A stretch of DNA of 64,000 bases. Source: Microcebus murinus (taxonomy: Eukaryota > Chordata > Mammalia > Primates > Cheirogaleidae). The translations under genes were made by a program, and so were the position numbers. The stretch lies in NCBI RefSeq assembly GCF_040939455.1, contig NC_134116.1, forward strand, positions 68,014,400 to 68,078,399, written 5' to 3'. Below the pieces are notes generated by a model that was not told the DNA's origin, made no database searches, and saw nothing but the letters and a program-made list of their open reading frames with translations. This document shows, piece after piece, positions 56,501 to 64,000 of the stretch (position 1 is the stretch's first letter; each line of letters opens with the position of its first letter).

Positions 56501-57660
56501 CCCTCAGCTCAAAAGAGATAGCTTTGTGATTCACCTGTTCTGCTTTTCTGAGAACTCTGTGTAGAGAGGGAGAGGTACACTGCCTTTTGGTTTGTGCTTG
56601 TTAGTATCCACTATGGTGTTGCCAGCAAATTGAGACAGTTGGAACTCAGACAACTGGTAGGATGTTCAGGTGCCAGTGGTGGTGGACTAGGTTAGGTAAT
56701 CACTAGTTCCCAGAACCGTGGATTGTGGACTTGAGTCCGGCTCTAGAAAGGTGCTCAGGTAAGAGAGGGGCAGATGCACTGTGAGCCTGTAACATTGCTG
56801 CCCTCCTGGTTTCCTCATTTCTCTGAGGTTGTCATAGTCCAAGCAAGTGCTGGGGGATGTTTGTGTGGGGGGACAGGCTAGTCCCCAGGCTGCTGCTGAA
56901 AGCTCTAGCAAGGACAGGGTGGAGAGCTCTCCTTGGTGGCAATGGAGGCAGGTGGCTGGGGAACTTGTTATTAAAAGATAAATCCATTTGTTGATACCTG
57001 TGTCCCATAGCAGCAGCAGCAGTGGCAGTGGGATGGGCCCCCCTCAGTGATGGTTGTGAGTGTGGGTGGTTTGGGTGTTTGCTTTCTCTAAGGTCCCCCA
57101 GTAGCAGCAGTGGCAGGGTGAAGCTTCCCAAGTAGTGGCAGCAGAAGCCAGGAGCCATGGGTATTTGCTGCCACCTGGGTTCCCTTATGAAAGTAGCAAC
57201 AGTGGCATCATGGTGACACTTGTTTTCAGGATGTGTGAGATGCCCGATCTCCCTGCTCCCTCCTTGGCCTGGCAGTGGCAGTGAGAAGTCATCAGCAATG
57301 GAGCTAGCAGGCCCCAAGTAGGTGCCATGCTTTGGGGCTGAGCTCTCAGACTGGTGCTGGCTGCAGTGTCCAGGGCTCAGAAACCCACACTAACCCACTG
57401 TGCCTTCTGTCCAGAGCAATGCCACTGTGTGATCTCTAGGCAGCTCCCTGTGTTAGTCCAGAGGCCTGCAGGGGTGAAGGAGCCCTCACATAGCTCCCAT
57501 TGCAAAGTCCACAGGGGAACTGTAGAGCCCCAGGGATCGCTCACCTGCCCCATTCCCCACATGAGGGGTTCTCCCCTGGCTACCTCCAATCCAACTGAGT
57601 GAGTCCCCATACTTCTCTTCATTGCTTTCAGTGCATCCCATTGCTTCTCTGTTGAATCCC
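56500..57660 (-). promoter_or_regulatory. L1 5'UTR, GC-rich, with CAG/GTGGCAG-type reiterations
   Basis: Lies immediately upstream of ORF1 on the minus strand, where the L1 promoter belongs. Plus-strand text is G-rich with imperfect reiterations of AGCAGCAGTGGCAG (56990-57020, 57100-57150, 57190-57205, 57265-57285). A minus-strand open frame of 161 codons (56832-57317) with no recognisable domain crosses it and is probably a by-product of GC content. GC content stands out against the flanking AT-rich DNA. Confidence 0.65.
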
Positions 57661-58399
57661 AGTTAAATGCAAAGGTGTAAAACAAGTTCTTTCAAAATAC
57701 TACATATAATGTGGGATTATTCTAGAGCTGAATAAATAGTTTATATGTATAAAATTCAGAAATTGTGTGGAGAAAATATGGCAAAATATGTTAATTAAGG
57801 CAAGTTAACTAAAATAATATTCACAAAAATGAAAATGACAAATGAATAAAATTCAAAACAAGTATGATAAATTCTAAATAATTTATGTTTTAGAAATAAA
57901 TGAAAATATGTAAAATATAGAAAGGAACATTAATTGACAATTTATAGAAGAAACAATAATAGAGTGAAATAAAAAGAAATGTTCACTAATAATTGCAAAA
58001 TAAGACTCTAATATAAATTTTTTTGCCTCAAAAAGTTGTTTTAAAATTATTTACAAACTACGTTCAGTATATACATTCAATATATACTTTAGTATATGGT
58101 ATATATACTATGTATGCATATACACACATTCTCTTACTGTTCTTTCTGAAGTTACTATTGAAATTAAAGGATGTATTCTTGACTTATGCAGTCTAATTAA
58201 AATCACTGCTATTACAACTTTTTTGCTAATGGTAGGACCTTAGAATAATTCCATTTATCCCTTTCAGATTTATTTTTGTGATGTATTTTAATTCCATAAT
58301 ATTTTAAATTTCATTAAACTCTTCTATTTTGTACAATTTATATTTACATATATTTCCCAACCTGTTTATCTTTTCCATTACTCTTCATTCCTCTCTACA
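57661..58399. other. Unassigned, extremely AT-rich DNA
   Basis: About 740 bp, mostly A and T, no gene. TATACTATGTATGCATATACACACATT at about 58100-58130 is a degenerate simple repeat. Confidence 0.6.
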
Positions 58400-59330
58400 A
58401 TACTGGTTTTGACTGAAATAATTTTTCTTCAGTCTGAAAAAAATGTCCTATAAAATTTCTCTTCATAAATATATGCTGGCAACAGATTTGTGTTTGGCTG
58501 AGAAATTGTGTTTTTTTCATTTATGGAGGACACTTTTGGTGGATAATGAATTATATGTTGGCAGTTATTCTTTTTCAGCACAGCACTTTTATAATATTCT
58601 CTGCTTTCTGCCTTTTATTATTGATGTGTGAAAATCATTTCAATCTTATTAAAGTTTTTTGGAAAGCAATGTATCTTTTCCCAACATTTTTTGATGTCTT
58701 TTTCTCCTTTTAATTGTTTTTCACCAGTTTATGGCTTACCTAAGTGGGCTATCTTTATATTTATTTGATTTGGCATTTACAGAGCTTCTTGAAACTGTGG
58801 GTTAATGTATTTCAACCTTTTAAGAAAATTCCTATCCATTATTTCTCTAATGACTGCTTCTGCCTCCCTTTTATTTGCTCCTATCAATTTGGTACTCCCA
58901 GTGCATTTGTGTTAGAATTTTTGACAGAGTTCTATACATTTCTTCCACATTTTTCAACATTTCCATTTTGTACTCACATTGCACTTCAATGTTGACATTT
59001 TTCTATTGACTTGTTTTCCAATTTACTAATTCTATCTTTTGTCACATATACTCTCTAATCATCTATTGAACTCATATATGACTTCTTAATTTGAGATATA
59101 CTTTTATTTCTAAAACTTTAATTTGACTCTTCTGACAAATCTAATTTTGGGGTGAAATTCTCTATTTTTCATCAAAAAATGTATTCTCTTTCCCATAATT
59201 TTATAACAATTTTAATCATGTTATCCCTCTCTCTTCTCTTCCTCCCTTGATCCTTCTCTTCTTTCCTTTATTCTTTTCTGTATTTTCCTAAAATTCTGTG
59301 CAGCTTGTTGGTGCCTTGTTTTCCAGGAGT
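58400..59330 (-). mobile_element. HAL1 / old L1 ORF1 region, antisense
   Basis: GGCATTTACAGAGCTTCTTGAAACTGTGGGTTAATG, AATTCCTATCCATTATTTCTCTAATGACTGCTTCTGCCTCCC, CAATTTGGTACTCCCAGTGCATTTGTGTTAGA, CTATTGACTTGTTTTCCAATTTACTAATTCTATC, AACTTTAATTTGACTCTTCTGACAAATC. The order matches antisense HAL1/L1M ORF1. No open frame survives beyond 83 codons. Confidence 0.6.
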
Positions 59331-59796
59331 AGCCCTCTCCCACGAGTCCAGATTCTCATTACCCAGGGCTTATGCCTTCAACAGAAAAGCAGTCATACAC
59401 CATTACCATATTTCTGGGAGGTCCTATCCTCACTACAATTTTAGTTCCTTTAGTCGTCTTTGTTTCTGAAGCCCTGGGATGCCTTTAAACATATTTTTTA
59501 AAACAAATTTTAATGGACCTTTCTAGTTCTTTGAAGCAGCATTGGTGTGCCACAAATGACTCTATCCTACCTAGATGCAGAAGTCTCTCCGTTATTTTTT
59601 AAAATTCCATAAATGAAATGTAAATATAGTAATATTATGCAAATATAAATGTAGTAAGGATAAGAAAATAAAGTAACCACACAGAATAAATTTAGTTTTG
59701 AAGTTAGAAAATACAAAATTGGTTTTATGTAAAATCATGGCATGAGGATGGATATGTCAGAAAGAGCGATAGGCATAGGGAACTAGCATCTACAAA
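59331..59796. other. Unassigned non-coding DNA
   Basis: Nothing recognised; may be the end of the old L1 to its left. Confidence 0.4.
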
Positions 59797-59798
59797 CC

Positions 59799-59842
<44 letters not shown>
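59797..59842 (+). repeat. (TA)n microsatellite
   Basis: About 22 uninterrupted TA units. Confidence 0.98.
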
Positions 59843-59845
<3 letters not shown>

Positions 59846-60462
59846 TATTACTATCCTACAAATATTATAATAATTATCTCTGGTAAATTAATTATTAAAG
59901 TAAAATTTTATTTTAATTATTAAAGTAAAATTAATTTACTCTCTGATTACTCTTGAAACATAATAACATCTCATAATGAAGGAAAATGTATTTTTGGTGT
60001 CTTCAAAAGAATTTTTTAAGAGATTCTGCTCATGCATTGAAGTGTGGGTACACACACCAGTTTTGATATTTTCATGAGTTAGTCATGATTATTGAGTTGG
60101 GATTAAAATTGCCCAGAGATGACACATTCTATGCCAAAAATATTGCTTAATTCTTTTGTAAAATTTTAGATCTTCCTTCAGACAATTCCTTTTGTATTTC
60201 AATGAACAAGAAAATCTAAAAAGGGGAAAACATAAATGTTTTTCCTTAAGTATATACTTAAAGTTTTTACATATTTTATACTTTCATTTGTGTTGGAAAA
60301 GACACTAGAACAATCTCAGAAGTGCATGTCACATATTTAATCCATGGTGGTTGTTCAGTTCTGTTTCATTTGTCTTTATTTTCTTGTGTTCTCCTTTTCT
60401 TGAATTGCTTTCATAGTCTTTCCTCCAAAGTCACTTCACTTTTGTATTTTGCACCAATTAAT

Positions 60463-60486
60463 TATCTCCAAGATATCTTGGAGATA
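60463..60486. repeat. Perfect 24-bp palindrome
   Basis: TATCTCCAAGAT followed immediately by ATCTTGGAGATA; the two halves are exact reverse complements with no spacer. Confidence 0.95.
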
Positions 60487-60672
60487 CCTGGAAAGATGTT
60501 AATATTAATGAAAACACCATAGACTCCCTTCTGCCCAAATCGCTTTTTAAAAATTCATAAATGCCCCACATAGAGGGTGGAGTTTAAACTAGTGAGAATA
60601 CTTCCTGAAACCAAAGAGAAATTTTGTTTTGTTTTTTTCAACCACTAACCAAGTTCCTTTATTAGCAAGTAA

Positions 60673-60722
60673 GAGACCTTAGAGTATCACATTAAATGAG
60701 ACCTTAGAGTATCACATTAAAT
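60673..60722 (+). repeat. Perfect 25-bp tandem duplication
   Basis: The 25-mer beginning GAGACCTTAGAGTATCACAT occurs twice head to tail with no mismatch (60673-60697 and 60698-60722). Confidence 0.95.
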
Positions 60723-63700
60723 GCAGCCTCTTCATCTATTTCAAATGAATATTTTTGGAGTGTGGAGTAGATTTGTCCACAATTTTCACTTCTGGTTTCC
60801 TATTCTTGGTTGTGCAAAAATGAACTCACAGAGACAAATTCAAATATCTATTTGGGAAAGTATTTACTTGTTTTGAATAAATTAATTGCTAATAAAAATT
60901 AAGCTACAACATATAGCCTGAATAGAAATGATAGAACAAATACAACACAGGATTTGATTTCCTTGCATCAGTCACAAAGCATGTGATAATCTAGAAAACT
61001 TCAAAATCAATTATATTTCTTTGATTTGGGGATAACAGAAGTTACTGATACATCACAACTAATAAACTTATAATACAAGTTTCCTGACATGAATTAGGAC
61101 AAGGTAAAAATTTCTACTAATTTTCCCACCCATGTTACAGTATGCAAAGAAGATTTAAAGCACAGCTAGAATTTTTGTCTAAAGTGAAATGTCTTCTTTG
61201 TGACACTGGTAATCAAGGGTCACATTCAAGTACAGCCCATGTGGAGAATTGAGAAAATGATAAACTCTCTTTAATAAATTGGCATAACTGGGAAATACAT
61301 TGGTGAATGTAGGGATATGTATTCTGATAGTTTTAGAATTCTGAAAGCAGAAAAAAATAAATTCTTTTTTCAGTCCATGTAATGCGGCGTGTTGGGTTTA
61401 TGAACATGCTTTTCTTGTGGAATATGGATTTAAGGGAAATTTGAATGATGCATTACAGATGAACAGATGTTGTTTGTTGTTGAATGTTAGATTATCGATG
61501 ACAGAATAAAATTGCACTTACTGCAACATGTGCATACAAATGGTATGTTTTTAGACTCCACTAGAGGAGAAATAAGGACACATAACAAGAAGTGTAATAG
61601 ATGACAAAGAATATTTATTAATATATTTTAAAGTCTTAGTAGAATTATTTTTCAAAAACAAACTGCCATATTGTCACAATTTGCAGAAAATCTGATACTT
61701 ATACCTAAGAGAGACATTTAGGAAGTTTATAAATAACTAGCACACAGAGCTTAAAGCATAGTTATAATTTGACAATAATATTTATGAGGAGGGAGATGAC
61801 ACATACCCAATGTCATTGATTGGACTTTAATCACTAGAGGAGGTAAGTAAATGATTATTTCTTCCTATCCATTGTCTCTCTGTAATAAACATCTTTTCTT
61901 ACATTCTGTCTTTGTGATTTTTTGCACTTTTGGGAATTATCTTTTACCAGCAGCTTATTTTGTGTACTTTGACAGTTATATCATATTTGAAATCACTATA
62001 TATAGTTTCTTTTTGGAAAATAAAAAAGCATACACCACCACTCCTCATGTCTTCCTAAAGGACACTTAGGAGTCCAAACCCATTTTGTGCTGCTGATGAT
62101 CTTAAAATATAATTAAGGAACAAATAATATTCACATTATATAATATCTACAATGAACAAATCTGAAGAAAACTAGAACTTATTTTATTTACAATTGTTTT
62201 AAAGTATTAAATAAAACATGAATGAGGAAGATGTATTACATCAAGAAGTCCAATTAGAAAAAAAAAACAAACTTTGTTGAACTAAAGAATTAATTTAAGC
62301 TTCCTTCTCAGTTCAGATCCACAGAGTCTCCTGGTAATAGCATAGCAGCAGAGGAACTCTTTGGTCTTTTGAACTCAGGGTCATCCTTTCAGGCACTTTA
62401 GACCTTGTGTGGTGTCCTATAAGTATTGGGGCATATGAAAAAAAATATTTAAATCTCATTCAGATTTCATTTCTTCCTGAATTAATTACTTTTGGATGGA
62501 TTTTAAACAGTTTTTACTGGAAAGCATCTGGAAACTTTAGATTGGTAATTATGAGACACTAACTGATAGTCCTTAGTAAAGGAATCAATCACACCCACCC
62601 CTCCTGGCTGTGACATTTTCTACAACTATTCTAAGAGACTTCCTGTTGTCTACTACATTTAATTAAATTATCTATCACAGGCAACCTTTTGCATACCTAA
62701 TAACTTCTTCGTGTTAAGTTACATCTTTTTGTAATGTTTTGGAAAATATTTTAAGAAACAGTGATCCAAATTTAAGCTAAAATTCAAGAGCATGTATCAC
62801 TCCCAATGAATATAATTCAACAGGGGTAACAACGTGATTGAAAGAATATCTTCTATTTGGCTTCAGTGTTAAGGCTTGACTTCTTGCTCTTGTTTGTAAG
62901 CAGACTTGAATTTCTTCTTCCAGTCCTTTCCTATATCACATAAAGTACTTGTGCACAAATGGTTGGTTGACAAGTGCTCCACAGGCTGCAGTTCAGACTC
63001 AACGTGCCCTCTGTCTGGCACCCTTCCACAGAGCACACCCTGCACAGCTGTAAGCAGTGAATTCACTTGGAACCAATGACAAGCTCATTTGATAAAAAGC
63101 ATTATACTTAATGCAGTTGCAGGTGAGAACTCACGCAGCACCTGGCCTTCAAGTGCAGACTCTTCTTTCCTGGCATTTGCTTAGCTTTGTGGATGGTAGG
63201 AATCAAACTGGAACAAAGTAAGTACAAGAGGCCAAATTCTCCTCTGTGCCAGTGCCCATATAACCAAACTGAAAAAATTAATCTAAATATGAATATCGAA
63301 TGAGACCTTTTGACATGCTGGTCTCCAGATACAGTCCCTGGGCCTGTGGTTTTTCTGAGAGATCCCAACACCTTCTCCGCGCTATGTCCCCACCTCCATG
63401 CCACCTTCATGCAGGACAGATGGGCAGGATGAAACAGCCCAGTGGTCCTGGAACTTCCAGCTAAATAGGGGAGATATGTTCTCAATGGCCTGCCGTCCTC
63501 TGGGGTTCTAACTGAACTGATCCCATTGGGATTCACACAGATGTTTACATCTAAGACAGCACAATGTTTCCAAGCCTTTCAGAGTCCCCATCTGTGCATG
63601 GACTCTCCTACTCTTTCCTGCCTTATTAAAACTCTTCCACTGTGTCATCTGGAACTTCAGCTTTGTCACCCCCAAATTCCCCAAACATCTTCAAACTCTT

Positions 63701-64000
63701 CCATAAGTGTTCCCTTTCCCTGTCTTTAAAAAACCTAAGTGCCACAAGGGTGAGTGTGCTATCCCTTCAAACTCTTCAAACGAAGATTTGTTTATGATTT
63801 TGCAGTTTCTCTATCTCAAGGCCTGGAGGAAGTTAAACATGCTCAGTTTATATTATAAATGAAATGTGACTTTATTATTTTTCACACTGCCCATTCAAGC
63901 CCATTCTTTCTACTCATTCTTGCTTCTTAGGAAAAATAATAGGATTTATAGATTATTCTGGTAATTCCCAGTCACTTTTATATAATGCAATGTCCAGAAT
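60723..64000. other. Unassigned non-coding DNA
   Basis: About 3.3 kb without recognised repeats. 62830-63770 is richer in GC and has two minus-strand frames (62869-63066, 65 codons; 63108-63536, 142 codons). Neither shows a domain, signal peptide or exon-like context. I treat them as unassigned: a processed pseudogene or old repeat is possible, a gene is not supported. Confidence 0.45.

Larger units (their letters stand above)
54897..57660 (-). mobile_element. Rearranged primate L1, antisense, retaining ORF1 and 5'UTR
   Basis: Reading on the minus strand this L1 has a GC-rich 5'UTR (57660 to about 56500), ORF1 (about 56500-55480), the ORF2 start (about 55480-55300), and then a jump to the RT part of ORF2 (55270-54897). 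RT landmarks in antisense: TTTTTAATTCTGTTTATGTGGAGAATCACATTTATTAATTTG, GGATGAAACCTGCTTGGTCGTGGTGAATTATC, TTTTGTTGAGGATTTTTGCATG. About 2 kb of ORF2 is missing near 55270. The distal ORF2 and 3'UTR are not continuous here. Confidence 0.8.

Noticed and set aside
57354..57685. Frames of 82 and 102 codons on opposite strands
   Set aside because: They lie in the GC-rich L1 5'UTR and are explained by base composition.

Overview
The window is non-coding mammalian DNA, AT-rich and packed with transposable elements. Several features point to a strepsirrhine primate, most likely a lemur. There are two dimeric Alu elements (about 15.6 and 18.2 kb), and the first has the extra A/T-rich segment before the right-arm GAGACGGGGTCTCGCTC block that I associate with lemur Alus. 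There are several young L1 3' ends with the GTGTCGGGCAGGTGGGAG ... GGCAATATATGTAACC ... CCCCCATAATATGCTGAA-poly(A) tail I know from lemuriform L1. There are also MIR, L2, MLT1, MST, MER1 and Tigger relics shared by all primates. I find no host protein-coding gene, no intact rRNA or tRNA gene and no CpG island. The longest open frames are L1 ORF2, L1 5'UTR, retroviral or transposase debris.

Layout. 0-10 kb: mostly unassigned single-copy DNA with an MLT1-type LTR, a young L1 tail, a MER1-type hAT element, MIRs and a 37-bp retroposed oddity. 10-16 kb: an old antisense L1 carrying a retroposed tRNA-Lys 5' half, then a DNA-transposon nest (Tigger fragment, antisense mariner transposase, Tigger1 transposase with its 3' end), then a pyrimidine tract and an Alu. 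16-23 kb: unassigned DNA, a second Alu, an LTR-like repeat, MIRs, an L2, and a second copy of an unnamed repeat that also sits inside the Tigger. 23-27 kb: a 1.37-kb lemur L1 with perfect target-site duplications, a cluster of hairpins, a solo ERV1-type LTR pierced by a tiny L1 tail, and a hAT element.

29.7-38.7 kb: a complete but heavily decayed class I endogenous retrovirus in antisense orientation (LTR, polypurine tract, env, pol, gag, primer site, LTR). An MST (MaLR) element is nested in it at the gag/pro junction and a free Alu monomer in its 5' LTR. 39-53 kb: more L1s (one twin-primed and inverted), MIR, L2, a MER5-like element, and an isolated retroviral dUTPase fragment. 53-59.5 kb: MLT1-type LTR, old L1, and a rearranged antisense L1 that retains ORF1 and a GC-rich 5'UTR, then HAL1/L1M-like sequence. 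59.5-64 kb: unassigned AT-rich DNA with a (TA)n tract, a 24-bp palindrome and a 25-bp tandem duplication.

There are no co-operating genes here. The value of the window is its record of nested insertions. Calls rest on recognising repeat families by eye; subfamily names and outer boundaries are approximate unless target-site duplications are quoted.
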